Assembly (NCBI GenBank): GCA_964499015.1
Contig: CAZCJA010000001.1
Location: forward strand, 8,573-72,572
DNA from: CAZCJA01 sp964499015
GTDB taxonomy: Bacteria; Elusimicrobiota; Elusimicrobia; F11
Direction: 5' to 3'
Length of the DNA: 64,000 nt
Shown here: in pieces, positions 1 through 7,551 of the stretch
Layout: each line of letters opens with the position of its first letter
Position numbering within the stretch: position 1 is the first letter of the stretch
The notes under the pieces: model-generated
What the model saw: the letters and a program-made list of their open reading frames with translations, nothing else
The model's database searches: none
Told to the model about the DNA's origin: nothing
Made by a program: the position numbers and the translations under genes

Positions 1-1
1 T

Positions 2-1042
2 GCGGAAAGCGTCACGGAAATTGAAAGCGTCACGCTTTACCGCGAAGGCACGCTCATCGTCGCACTGGAACAAGTACCCGGCGAGACCAAGCAATGGAGA
101 ACACCAGCGGCGTGGTCAGAATTAGCCCTCCTCGACTGGGACAACGAGACCGACAACTACTATCTCAAAGTAAAAATAAGTCCAACGGCGAGAGAGAATC
201 GGAACATACGTTTTTCCATCGCGACAAACGGCATCACGTGGGGAACAAATGCATCTTTCGTTCTCAACGAAGCGATTGAAGCGGCGGCTGGATCCGAAAA
301 GCGGATTAACGCTTTTGGCGTCAACAGCGTAACACGTCTCGAATTTACAGCGGACGATTTCAGCGCCGGCCAGGAAGATTTGCGCGTCCTTAGATTCGAC
401 CTGACGTTTTACAGCTCCGAAACAATGAAAAGCATCAGCGTCGTCAATAAAGAAACCGCCGAAGCGGGCACCGACATTGCGAAGGTGAAACTGCACATTA
501 CGGCGGGTGGAACAGAAACAACCGTCGAATTGGTTGCGGATCCCGATCTCAAGACATGGACGTCCCCGCCCGGCTGGACGGGCTATTTACTTGATGACGA
601 CGCCGAATACGAAATTCTTGCCGACATCAGCTCTATGGCACGGCGCGATCGTAAAATAAAATTCGCGCTTGAACCGGATGCGTTCACTTGGGATGTCAAC
701 ACGGACTTTGTCATCGCGTCGGAACTGGTCGAAGATGACATTTTGGACAACACGGCCGCAGGCCAGCCGCTGCCGCCCGTGATCGCCTTCCCCAATCCCG
801 CGCGGGACCGCGTCGGTTTCTCCTATGATTTAACCAGCCCGGCCGCGATCGAGATAAACATATTTAACCTATCGGGCAACTTGGTCAGCGAAATCCGCGA
901 ATCCAAAACCGCCGGCATCGGCGTGCAAACGTTTTGGGAAGCCGCGCATGTAGCCCCGGGCCCGTATTTCGCCGTTGTTAAAATTAATGCGGAAAATGGC
1001 GAAAAAAGGGTGTACAAACAGAAGGTCTACATAAAGAAATAG
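2..1042 (+). CDS. Exported β-repeat protein with type IX-like C-terminal domain (5' end missing)
   Basis: The frame is open from base 2 to the TAG at 1040-1042, so the true start lies upstream of the window; the first in-window start-like codons are internal. The visible 346 residues hold two similar β-rich units of about 80 residues (roughly residues 9-88 and 162-240), sharing a W-T/R-x-P-x-x-W core followed by a D-D/N-acidic strand pattern. The last 90 residues begin with an AFPNPARD motif and end in a basic strand (VYKQKVYIKK). This is the layout of FlgD-Ig or Por-secretion (type IX) C-terminal sorting domains. The histidine kinase starts two bases after the stop, so the two are probably cotranscribed. 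Function beyond cell-surface export is unknown. Confidence 0.8.
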   Translation, partial: AESVTEIESVTLYREGTLIVALEQVPGETKQWRTPAAWSELALLDWDNETDNYYLKVKISPTARENRNIRFSIATNGITWGTNASFVLNEAIEAAAGSEKRINAFGVNSVTRLEFTADDFSAGQEDLRVLRFDLTFYSSETMKSISVVNKETAEAGTDIAKVKLHITAGGTETTVELVADPDLKTWTSPPGWTGYLLDDDAEYEILADISSMARRDRKIKFALEPDAFTWDVNTDFVIASELVEDDILDNTAAGQPLPPVIAFPNPARDRVGFSYDLTSPAAIEINIFNLSGNLVSEIRESKTAGIGVQTFWEAAHVAPGPYFAVVKINAENGEKRVYKQKVYIKK

Positions 1043-1044
1043 CC

Positions 1045-2394
1045 ATGAGACTACGCACTAAATTTTCATTTTGGATAATGAGTTTAATCACGCTAATCGT
1101 GGTCGGCATCGGCGCGCTTACGCTCTATTCCGAGCGCCGCCTGCTGTTGAAAAGTCTGGACGCGCACCATCAAGAAGCGATCAAGCGCCTGGTTAAAGTC
1201 TGCGAGGAATCCGCGTTTTACCAAGACGACTTGCTCCTGCTCAATTACTTGCGCACCCTGCAGTCCGAGGGCGGCTTCAAGGCCGCCTATTTCACAAACA
1301 CAAATAATTTCATTCGCGTTCACTCCGATCCGTCGAAGTCGGCCCGCCAAGCCGAGGCCGCCGGCCCGAATGATCTGGTGTTCCAAAAGCCGGTGACCTA
1401 TGAACGCAGGGCCATCGGTAATGCGGTGATCGTTTTGGACAAAACAATTATCGACGCGCAAATCCGCCAGTCTCACTTGCAGACGCTCAAGCAAATGGGG
1501 CTCATCATGCTCGCCGCCCTGTTCATCGGTTTTATCGGTTCGCTGATTCTCGCGCGCACAATGGTGAAACCGATCCAAGCGCTCGTGCAGGGCATGCACG
1601 GAGTCTCAGAAGGAAAACTTGAGCCGCTGAACCTTAAGCCGCGCCGCGACGAGCTGGGCTGGCTCGGCGACGAACTCAACGTGACCATCGGCAAATTAAA
1701 AGAGCTTGATGACATGAAACAGAATTTTTTCTCGCGCATCACGCACGAACTGCGCTCGCCTCTGATCGCCATCGACGGCTTGGTCTCAATGATCCTGAAG
1801 GGAATGTACGGTGAAACATCGACGAAAATAAAGGAACTTCTGCTTTCCGCGCAGAACAATTCCGCCCGATTAAAACGCCTGGTGGACGATTTGCTGACCG
1901 CGGCGCGGCTGGAGGCCAAGCGTGAGGAAGTGGACCCGGTTGAATTCGATTTAAAGACGCTGATCAACGACGTGCACACGCTGTATACGCCCCTCGCCCA
2001 AGAAAAAGGGCTCACCTTCACCAAGCGGATCCCCCTGGCCCCGCTTCACGTCTGGGCGGAGGAGGAAAAAGTGCAGCACATCATGACCAACTTGCTGTCG
2101 AACGCGTTTAAATTCACGAAGACCGGCGACATAACGATCGAGGCCCAGGAAAAACCAAAGCACGTTCAGATTTTGATCGCCGACACGGGAATGGGCATCC
2201 CCAAAGACGAGCAAGGCAAGGTGTTCGATAAATTTTTCCGCACTTCCGCCTCAAAGAAAATCAAAGGCACCGGATTGGGACTAACGATCGTTAAAGATTT
2301 GGTGGAAATACAGGGCGGAACGATTACGGTTGCGGCAAGAAGCGGCGGTGGGACGATATTTTCGTTTACGCTGCCGAAGCCGCGCGCGTTTTAG
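1045..2394 (+). CDS. Membrane sensor histidine kinase (HAMP-HisKA-HATPase)
   Basis: Sensor kinase of 449 aa. It has an N-terminal membrane segment (about residues 9-28), an extracytoplasmic region to about 150, and a second membrane segment (MLAALFIGFIGSLILA). A HAMP domain follows, then HisKA with the phospho-acceptor box FFSRITHELRSP, and a HATPase_c domain with N box (NLLSNAFKF), G1 (ADTGMGIP), F (KFFRT) and G2 (GTGLGLTIV). All catalytic boxes are present, so it should autophosphorylate. The start is two bases after the preceding stop. Its stop overlaps by 4 nt the stop of the convergent PhoB-type regulator, its likely partner. PhoR-like by architecture; the signal is unknown. Confidence 0.93.
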   Translation: MRLRTKFSFWIMSLITLIVVGIGALTLYSERRLLLKSLDAHHQEAIKRLVKVCEESAFYQDDLLLLNYLRTLQSEGGFKAAYFTNTNNFIRVHSDPSKSARQAEAAGPNDLVFQKPVTYERRAIGNAVIVLDKTIIDAQIRQSHLQTLKQMGLIMLAALFIGFIGSLILARTMVKPIQALVQGMHGVSEGKLEPLNLKPRRDELGWLGDELNVTIGKLKELDDMKQNFFSRITHELRSPLIAIDGLVSMILKGMYGETSTKIKELLLSAQNNSARLKRLVDDLLTAARLEAKREEVDPVEFDLKTLINDVHTLYTPLAQEKGLTFTKRIPLAPLHVWAEEEKVQHIMTNLLSNAFKFTKTGDITIEAQEKPKHVQILIADTGMGIPKDEQGKVFDKFFRTSASKKIKGTGLGLTIVKDLVEIQGGTITVAARSGGGTIFSFTLPKPRAF

Positions 2395-3095
2395 TCTTCG
2401 CGATCAAAGCGATAACCCACGCCTTTCAGCGTATGGATCCATTCGCGATGATCTTTAAGCGCGCGGCGTAGCTGATCGATGGTTGTGTCGACGGTGCGCG
2501 AAAAACCCTGAAAATCCACGCCCCACACTTTTTCCATAATCGTCACGCGCGTTAAAACTTTCCCTTCGTTGCGCACCAGCAGCGCCAACAGTTCGAACTG
2601 CTTCGGAGTTAAACCCAAACGTTCGCCGTTAAGCCACGCCTTGTACGATTCGTAATCGATGGTCAGCGGTCCGGTGGTAATTTTATTGCTCTTTACGCCG
2701 GTCGGATCATGGCGGCGCAAGACCGTACGCACGCGCGCAAGCAGCTCCGGACCTTTCAATGGCTTGCGAATATAGTCGTCTGCGCCCAGCTCCAATCCCA
2801 CCACCACATCCGCCACTTCGCCTTTGACGCTGGCGAACACGATCGGTACATGGGCGGTCTTGGCGTCGGCCTTCATTTCCTTGCACACGTCAAGGCCGTC
2901 CATTTCGTCCATGGAGACATCCAAAAGAAGCAAATCCGGCGGATTTTCCCGCACTTTGGCCAGCCCGTTTACCGGGTTGGTGTCGGATTGGATCACGTAG
3001 CGGTCCGTTTCCAGGATCTTGGTCGCGATCTCAATCATGGCCGATTCATCGTCTATGATGAAGATTCTCTGGTTCATCAAAATCGAGTCTATCAT
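2391..3095 (-). CDS. OmpR/PhoB-family response regulator
   Basis: DNA-binding response regulator of 234 aa. The receiver domain (about residues 10-125) has the acidic pair in IIDDE, phospho-acceptor Asp in LLLLDVSMDEMDG and the conserved Lys in RKPLKGPE. A winged-helix Trans_reg_C domain (about 138-232) has the GLTPKQFELLALLVRNEGKVL motif region and ends in HTLKGVGYRFDRED. The start is uncertain. ATG at 3095 has no usable Shine-Dalgarno but a TAAAAT -10-like box six bases upstream, fitting a leaderless transcript. ATG at 3077 (MNQRIFIIDDE) is the start that homology alone would favour. It converges on the adjacent kinase gene with a 4-nt overlap of stops. Confidence 0.92.
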   Translation of the reverse strand: MIDSILMNQRIFIIDDESAMIEIATKILETDRYVIQSDTNPVNGLAKVRENPPDLLLLDVSMDEMDGLDVCKEMKADAKTAHVPIVFASVKGEVADVVVGLELGADDYIRKPLKGPELLARVRTVLRRHDPTGVKSNKITTGPLTIDYESYKAWLNGERLGLTPKQFELLALLVRNEGKVLTRVTIMEKVWGVDFQGFSRTVDTTIDQLRRALKDHREWIHTLKGVGYRFDRED

Positions 3096-3164
3096 CCCCC
3101 CATTTTATCGGCTAGGCCTAAATAATCGAATTGATTTATAGATGTGTTTTAGCGGAAATAAGTT

Positions 3165-3192
3165 TTGTCAATTTTTTGTCGTTGTCTTACAC
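3165..3192. promoter_or_regulatory. Candidate operator: three 11-bp-spaced direct repeats
   Basis: TTGTCA at 3165, TTGTCG at 3176 and TTACAC at 3187 lie exactly 11 bp apart in the 150-bp gap between the divergent PhoB-type regulator and the FeeM-like gene. Direct repeats at helical spacing are the binding geometry of OmpR/PhoB regulators. No convincing -10 box was found beside them. The rest of the gap (3096-3246) is AT-rich and holds the FeeM Shine-Dalgarno GGAGG at 3235-3239. Confidence 0.35.
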
Positions 3193-3246
3193 GCCGACAG
3201 GCCCACATCCCGCACCCTTAAGTGAAGCTCCACTGGAGGATGTGCC

Positions 3247-4074
3247 ATGACGAACTTAATCGACTTGCTTCAAGGGTACGACGGGAAGAAAAGCGGCATC
3301 CCCAGCGTGCGCCGGGAAATGGAGCATCTCCACCGTAAATTTTTCAGCTACATGGCGAAAGCCGCCAAAGGCTTTCTGAAAGAATGCGAGTTCCGCCCGG
3401 TGGAATCGGCGGCCGAATTCCAAAATGCCGCCCGAATCGTTAACGCGGAAATTCTCCGCAGCGAGCCGGAAGAGCGCGAATTAAAATCACGCTGGTTTTC
3501 CCTTTCACAGGCGACAGACCGTTCGATGACGTTCGTGTGCTTGTATCAGAAAACGAAGATCCTTGGCACGCTGACCATGGTGCTGGATTCAACGATGGGG
3601 CTTCCGTCCGACCAAACCTATAAGAACCACATGGGCAACTTCCGTTCGATGGGCCGCGAGATGGCCGAAATCACCGCCTTGGTGCTCAATAACGAAATCC
3701 TCGAAAAAAACGCCCGCTTCTCCCGCGGCGACCGCTTGGTTGTCGCTTTAAAACTCATGAAAGCCGCGATTGAGTATTCGATGCACGCCAACGACGTCAA
3801 CACGGTTGTGATTCGCTGCAACCGCCGCCATGAAATGATTCACAAGGCGCTTTTCTATCGTCCGTTGACGGGCCTTGAGTACTACACGGGCCGGGAGAAA
3901 GAACAGTTTCCCGCGTTTTTCTTGGATGTGGATGTGATGAAGCAGCAAGCGCAGCTTTCCGGCAGCCGTTTGTGGAGCATTAATTTTAATGCCTGCGCAA
4001 AGATGGCGAAACCGTTTCGTTTTTCGTTCTCGCAGTTGATGCAGACCTTCAATCTCGTCAAAACCGCCGCTTAA
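3247..4074 (+). CDS. FeeM-like N-acyl amino acid synthase (GNAT fold)
   Basis: Protein of 275 aa, no signal peptide. The centre carries the FeeM or PEP-CTERM-associated acyltransferase signature: a strand LGTLTMVLDSTMGLPSD, then a helix with RSMGREMAEITALVL. In that family these surround the acyl donor pocket and the conserved R-x-x-G-R-x-x-E motif. Related enzymes transfer fatty acyl groups from acyl carrier protein to amino acids and are distantly related to LuxI-type autoinducer synthases. The ATG is well supported by GGAGG seven bases upstream. It sits next to a two-component pair and converges on a membrane protein gene 4 bp away. The product (N-acyl amino acid or signal) is inferred only from the fold. 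Confidence 0.7.
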   Translation: MTNLIDLLQGYDGKKSGIPSVRREMEHLHRKFFSYMAKAAKGFLKECEFRPVESAAEFQNAARIVNAEILRSEPEERELKSRWFSLSQATDRSMTFVCLYQKTKILGTLTMVLDSTMGLPSDQTYKNHMGNFRSMGREMAEITALVLNNEILEKNARFSRGDRLVVALKLMKAAIEYSMHANDVNTVVIRCNRRHEMIHKALFYRPLTGLEYYTGREKEQFPAFFLDVDVMKQQAQLSGSRLWSINFNACAKMAKPFRFSFSQLMQTFNLVKTAA

Positions 4075-4078
4075 GCGG

Positions 4079-5590
4079 TCACTTCACGCGCTCGTACAAA
4101 CGCCACGGCCCTTTTTGCAAAAGCAGCCGAACCGGCGTCCCGCTGGGAAAAAACTTATCGCCCTTGTTGGTGTAGGACCTTAGGACAAAATAATCGTAGT
4201 TGTCTTGCTCGTTCCATACGTAAGTATCCGGGTGATGGCTTAATTGCTCTTGTGCACGATGTTGAGCAAGCTCATTCGGATCAGTAAAGCTCGCCAATTG
4301 CGGATACCCATACGAGGCAAACGAGAACTTCACCACGCCGCCTTTGTACGCCTGCGCCCATTGGGCCGTGTGCAGTTCCAACACGGACAAATCCTCCGCC
4401 CTACGGTCAAACAAGAGCGCCAAGGTGCGCTTTCTAGGCTGAATGCCTGCCAGCACATGTTCCGCACGATGAATATCCTGGTCGAACACCTGAAACCGCG
4501 CACAAAGAAAAACCATCCAACACATCACAGATGTTATCAGCGCCGCTCGTGCAATCCGTGCCAAGCGGCTTTCGGCCGGCAGATAAACGTGCGCAAGCGC
4601 CAGGGCAGCCAAAAACGGCGCGAGCCGCTGTGAAATAAACACGTCGAGAAAAAAATACTGCGGCGCGAACAAATATGCGATCAGCACCACGCCGGCCGCA
4701 ATGGTCAGCGGCCGGTGGCGCCGCAATCCATGCGTCGGTATCAATAGGAGGACCAAAAAGGCCGTCGTTCCCCACGCCAGCGTCTTACCGGGTCCCGGTG
4801 TGAAATCAAGCAGAATCGCCGGAAACGTTTTCAATCGATAAAGGAACGTCGCCATGTCGACGCCCGTCACTTCGCCGATACCATGGGCGGGAATAATCGC
4901 CAGCCAGAAAAGAAGAATGGGCAAGGGCGCGAAAAGCGGCGCGAGCAAAACGATCCGCTCTTTCCACGAGGAGCCGGCCGCCAGAAAATAAACACCCATG
5001 ATCACCAGCGAAAAGAGAAACACGCTCGCGTGACAGAAGAAAAGAAAACAGCACGCGCCGGCCAGCGCCCAAGCCAGGCGCTTGTCGCGCGTTCTCGCGG
5101 CACGAATTGCCAGCGCGATGGTAAATATCCCCATCGGCACGGCCAGCTGAAAATTAAGCAGGCCTTGATAAAAACAATGTCCGTACGCGAAGGGAAAGGC
5201 GAGGAGGGACAGCCATTTGTCCCCATCCGTCGTTTTGATGAGCGTGAGAAATGACAACGGCCACAATAAAACGACCAGCGTCGCCGTGATCTTCAACGCA
5301 ATGAGCACATCCATAAACGAGTAAAAGAAACGCGCGACCGCCATGCTCAATACATATGGCGAAAACCATCTGACGGTAAAAACGCCTTCATATCCGAACG
5401 CCGGATCGTGCAAGTGTTTAATGATGGACAACTGGGCCGCATATTGCGGCAGATCCAGCATGGGCGGGTACTTAACGCTCCACAGCGGAACGATCGACGC
5501 GGCCGCGCACAACAGAAACGCGGCGACGAAGGCGTTACTGCGCGTCGGGGATGTGGGGGCGCTGGGCAAGGGCCGGAGAGGCGGCGTCAT
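4079..5590 (-). CDS. Polytopic membrane protein, GT-C glycosyltransferase-like
   Basis: 503 aa with about ten hydrophobic segments from residue 20 to 370, then a soluble C-terminal domain of about 130 residues. The first external loop holds YPPMLDLPQYAAQL, with an acidic residue where GT-C enzymes place their catalytic Asp. The general layout (multi-span N-terminal half plus periplasmic C-terminal domain) is that of lipid-linked-sugar glycosyltransferases. No close family is recognised. The ATG at 5590 lies inside the 3' end of the upstream gene (56-nt overlap), so translation may be coupled to it, or the true start may be further downstream. Confidence 0.65.
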   Translation of the reverse strand: MTPPLRPLPSAPTSPTRSNAFVAAFLLCAAASIVPLWSVKYPPMLDLPQYAAQLSIIKHLHDPAFGYEGVFTVRWFSPYVLSMAVARFFYSFMDVLIALKITATLVVLLWPLSFLTLIKTTDGDKWLSLLAFPFAYGHCFYQGLLNFQLAVPMGIFTIALAIRAARTRDKRLAWALAGACCFLFFCHASVFLFSLVIMGVYFLAAGSSWKERIVLLAPLFAPLPILLFWLAIIPAHGIGEVTGVDMATFLYRLKTFPAILLDFTPGPGKTLAWGTTAFLVLLLIPTHGLRRHRPLTIAAGVVLIAYLFAPQYFFLDVFISQRLAPFLAALALAHVYLPAESRLARIARAALITSVMCWMVFLCARFQVFDQDIHRAEHVLAGIQPRKRTLALLFDRRAEDLSVLELHTAQWAQAYKGGVVKFSFASYGYPQLASFTDPNELAQHRAQEQLSHHPDTYVWNEQDNYDYFVLRSYTNKGDKFFPSGTPVRLLLQKGPWRLYERVK

Positions 5591-6005
5591 CTTGGCACGC
5601 GTGTTCCGTGGAATAGGTGACTTCGTGGATCCGATCCACCGCGATCTGCTCCGGGAAACTCACTGTGCCGCACAACAAATCGACTTCTTTGCCGGGACAG
5701 TTGACCAGCGCGCAGGTGATAACGGTGATGTCGCCGTGAGGAACAAATGTCGTGAGAAAGCCTTCCGCCATTTCAGTCTCCGCGGACGGCTCAACTTTGA
5801 CGATGCGTTTGCGGTAGCGGTCTTCGGGAACGGTGATTTCGAGGTAGTTCATCGACAGATGTTTTTTATTATCGACGAAGAAGCGGATGTCGACCGGGCG
5901 TTGAGCGGCCGGGCAAACAGCCACGGGCCCTCCGGTCATGGAGGAAGAGTTGGCGTTCGCGGAGAGGAGCAAAACAAATATGCAGCTCCGGGTTAGGGTT
6001 CGCAC
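5535..6005 (-). CDS. Small exported cysteine-containing protein (paralogue A)
   Basis: 156 aa starting at GTG 6005, with a short N-terminal hydrophobic segment (SCIFVLLLSANANS) that reads as a signal peptide. The body is clearly related to the neighbouring protein at 6097-6576. Shared features are FFVDNK, a Val/Ile-rich strand region, CALVNC versus CGLVKC, LLCGT versus LVCGK, and HEVTYSTEHAC versus HEVTFSTSFAC. The four aligned cysteines suggest two disulfides in the periplasm or outside the cell. A TATAAT box ends eight bases before the GTG, with no Shine-Dalgarno. Function unknown; I see no characterised family. Confidence 0.7.
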   Translation of the reverse strand: MRTLTRSCIFVLLLSANANSSSMTGGPVAVCPAAQRPVDIRFFVDNKKHLSMNYLEITVPEDRYRKRIVKVEPSAETEMAEGFLTTFVPHGDITVITCALVNCPGKEVDLLCGTVSFPEQIAVDRIHEVTYSTEHACQDDAASPALAQRPHIPDAQ

Positions 6006-6096
6006 GCGTGTTCATTATAAACCTTATCCGTAAAAATTAAAGACGGCGCGCGCGAAAAATTAAAAAAAAATCCCGCGATTTGTAAACGCGATGTAA

Positions 6097-6576
6097 CTAG
6101 CGAAGGCGGGCTTGCTCGCCGTGTTGAGCGAGCTGCGGCGTGTCGGCTTGGCAGGCAAAGCTGGTGGAGAAGGTCACTTCATGTTGATACAAAACGTCGA
6201 TGGTCGCCGGGATCGCGGTTTTCCCGCACACAAGTTCGGTTTCCGCCGTTGACGAACACTTAACCAACCCGCACACCGCCAGCTGCACCGCCCCTTCCGG
6301 GACCGTGATTTCGGAAACGCCCGCGCCGATGGAACTGGCCAGTCCGTTTTCCAATGACACCACGCGGCGCGAACGCGTGTCCTGCATCACCGATACTTCC
6401 AAAAACGGTTTTTCCAGAAGCGACTTATTATCCACGAAGAAATTCACTTTGACGATGCGGCTCGTGCCGGGGCTTTTTTTGTAAGCGATCGTTTCGTTGT
6501 AGGCGGAGGCACGGCCGGCGATTAAAAGGAGCCCAAGAAGGGCGGCGGCGCGCGGTTTTAATAAAGCGGTGTTCAC
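6097..6576 (-). CDS. Small exported cysteine-containing protein (paralogue B)
   Basis: Paralogue of the downstream gene, arranged head to tail with a 91-bp gap. The longest frame starts at ATG 6687, but GTG at 6576 is preferred. It follows a GGGGGCAGG purine stretch and gives a clean signal peptide (basic NTALLKPR, hydrophobic ALLGLLLIAG, cleavage after ASA). It also leaves 6577-6790 free for the divergent promoter and leader of the GAF-ANTAR gene. The 160-aa product keeps the same four-cysteine pattern and the FFVDNK motif. Function unknown. The repeated gene suggests a structural, binding or inhibitor-like exported domain, but nothing visible decides between these. Confidence 0.68.
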   Translation of the reverse strand: MNTALLKPRAAALLGLLLIAGRASAYNETIAYKKSPGTSRIVKVNFFVDNKSLLEKPFLEVSVMQDTRSRRVVSLENGLASSIGAGVSEITVPEGAVQLAVCGLVKCSSTAETELVCGKTAIPATIDVLYQHEVTFSTSFACQADTPQLAQHGEQARLR

Positions 6577-6667
6577 AACCAAAGCCTGCCCCCAGAACGC
6601 TCGCCGCGCCAGAGGAGCGTGAAATCGCCTCTCTAAATAAGGCGTTTTTTCGACGGACACTCCCCGC

Positions 6668-6697
6668 TTGACGCACTGAAGGCACATGTTTTATAGT
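6668..6697 (+). promoter_or_regulatory. σ70-type promoter of the GAF-ANTAR leader
   Basis: TTGACG at 6668-6673 and TATAGT at 6692-6697 are separated by 18 bp. The predicted start site, near 6703, falls at the first hairpin of the ANTAR element, so the transcript would begin with that element. Confidence 0.6.
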
Positions 6698-6701
6698 CGT
6701 C

Positions 6702-6740
6702 GCACACATCGACGTGTACAGATACGCATTGAGGCGTCTC
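6702..6740 (+). promoter_or_regulatory. ANTAR-type dual-hexaloop antitermination element
   Basis: Hairpin P1 (6702-6719) has arms GCACAC/GTGTAC (one mismatch) closing the six-base loop ATCGAC. After a single A linker, hairpin P2 (6721-6740) has arms GATACGC/GCGTCTC (one mismatch) closing the loop ATTGAG. Both loops have A at position 1 and G at position 4, the known ANTAR recognition rule. P2 shares bases 6735-6740 with the left arm of the terminator, so the two structures exclude each other. The gene downstream encodes an ANTAR protein, so this looks like autoregulation. Confidence 0.75.
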
Positions 6741-6770
6741 GTCCCCTTGGGGGCCGGGGCGTTTTTTTTT
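6735..6770 (+). terminator. Intrinsic terminator in the GAF-ANTAR leader
   Basis: The left arm 6735-6746 (CGTCTCGTCCCC) pairs with 6750-6761 (GGGGCCGGGGCG) at 11 of 12 positions counting two G·U pairs. The loop is three bases and nine T residues follow (6762-6770). It lies 20 bp before the ATG of the only plus-strand gene it could control, so it acts as an attenuator rather than as an end-of-gene terminator. Confidence 0.85.
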
Positions 6771-6789
6771 GCCCAAACACGGAGAACAC

Positions 6790-7488
6790 ATGCAGCCAGG
6801 ATCATCTAAAGAAGTTGAGCTGCTCTGGAACATCAGCCAGAGCCTGGTTTCCAAAAGCTACCTGCAAGACATCTTGCAGCTGATTGTAACCATGACCGCC
6901 GCCGCCATGGGCACCAAAATTTGTTCCCTAATGCTGCTGGATGAAAAGAAGGGCGAGCTGAGCATCACCGCGACCCAGGCGCTCAGCCCGATTTACCTGA
7001 ATAAACCCGCGGTTAAGATCGGCGAAAGCATATCGGGTCGCGTGGTAAAAACGAAAAAGCCCATTATTGTGGCCGATATACAGAAGGATGAGACGTACCG
7101 ATTTCCCGACATCGCCAAAGCCGAGGGAATTGTGTCCTTATTATCCGTGCCGCTCTTGGTGGGCGAACGCGTGATCGGCGTCATAAACAGCTACACCGCC
7201 ACGCAGCACGATTTCAGCAAAGAAGAGGTCAAAATCCTGCAGGCGGTTGCCAACCAAGCTGCCATTGCGATTGAAAACACCAAACTGCGGGAAGAAAACT
7301 TATCGATCCGCCAAGCGCTGGACGAACGCAAGGTGGTGGAGCAGGCCAAGGCCCTTCTAATCGAGCACGAAAATATGAAGGAAGCCCAGGCCTATCAGCT
7401 TTTACAGAAAACGAGCCGCGATAAACGCAAACCCATGGCGGAGGTGGCCCAAGCCATCATTGTTTTCTACTCGATGAAAAATAAATAA
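6790..7488 (+). CDS. GAF-ANTAR transcription antitermination regulator
   Basis: 232 aa from ATG 6790, with GGAGA at 6781-6785; an upstream in-frame TTG at 6769 lies in the terminator T tract and is unlikely. A GAF ligand-sensing domain spans about residues 5-155 (SLMLLDEKKGELSI, ISGRVVKTKKPIIVADI, LSVPLLVGERVIGVINSY, VANQAAIAIENTKL). A short coiled coil leads to a C-terminal ANTAR domain (about 168-228) with the family pattern ALDERKVVEQAKALL, an EAQAYQLLQKTS helix and MAEVAQAII. ANTAR domains bind dual-hexaloop RNA hairpins and block terminators. The leader of this gene carries such a target. The ligand is unknown; no partner kinase is needed for GAF-type members. Confidence 0.88.
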   Translation: MQPGSSKEVELLWNISQSLVSKSYLQDILQLIVTMTAAAMGTKICSLMLLDEKKGELSITATQALSPIYLNKPAVKIGESISGRVVKTKKPIIVADIQKDETYRFPDIAKAEGIVSLLSVPLLVGERVIGVINSYTATQHDFSKEEVKILQAVANQAAIAIENTKLREENLSIRQALDERKVVEQAKALLIEHENMKEAQAYQLLQKTSRDKRKPMAEVAQAIIVFYSMKNK

Positions 7489-7489
7489 G

Positions 7490-7542
7490 TTACAGCTTGT
7501 TTACAGTTTCTTAAGGCCGCCTTAACCCTGCCTTCATACACT
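7490..7542 (+). promoter_or_regulatory. Helically phased repeat array and -10 of the giant gene
   Basis: TTAC cores at 7490 and 7501, TTAA cores at 7511 and 7522 and TTCA at 7533 are spaced 11, 10, 11 and 11 bp. CTTAACC at 7521 resembles the half-site CTTAACCT of cyanobacterial Pho boxes. A TACACT box at 7537-7542 could be the -10, giving a leader of about 100 nt before GTG 7648. The array begins directly after the stop codon of the GAF-ANTAR gene. Confidence 0.5.
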
Positions 7543-7551
7543 AACCCTAAC

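Noticed and set aside
4067..4078. Perfect palindrome CCGCTTAAGCGG at a convergent junction as a terminator
   Set aside because: It has no hairpin loop and no T tract on either strand, and partly encodes the C-terminus of the FeeM-like protein.
6080..6097. Two GTAA cores 11 bp apart upstream of the small exported protein
   Set aside because: Only two units, the second touching the stop codon of the neighbouring gene. Too weak to call an array.
6699..6715. Alternative hairpin GTCG/CGAC in the ANTAR leader
   Set aside because: It has a seven-base loop without the A1/G4 pattern and competes with P1. The dual-hexaloop fold explains more of the sequence.
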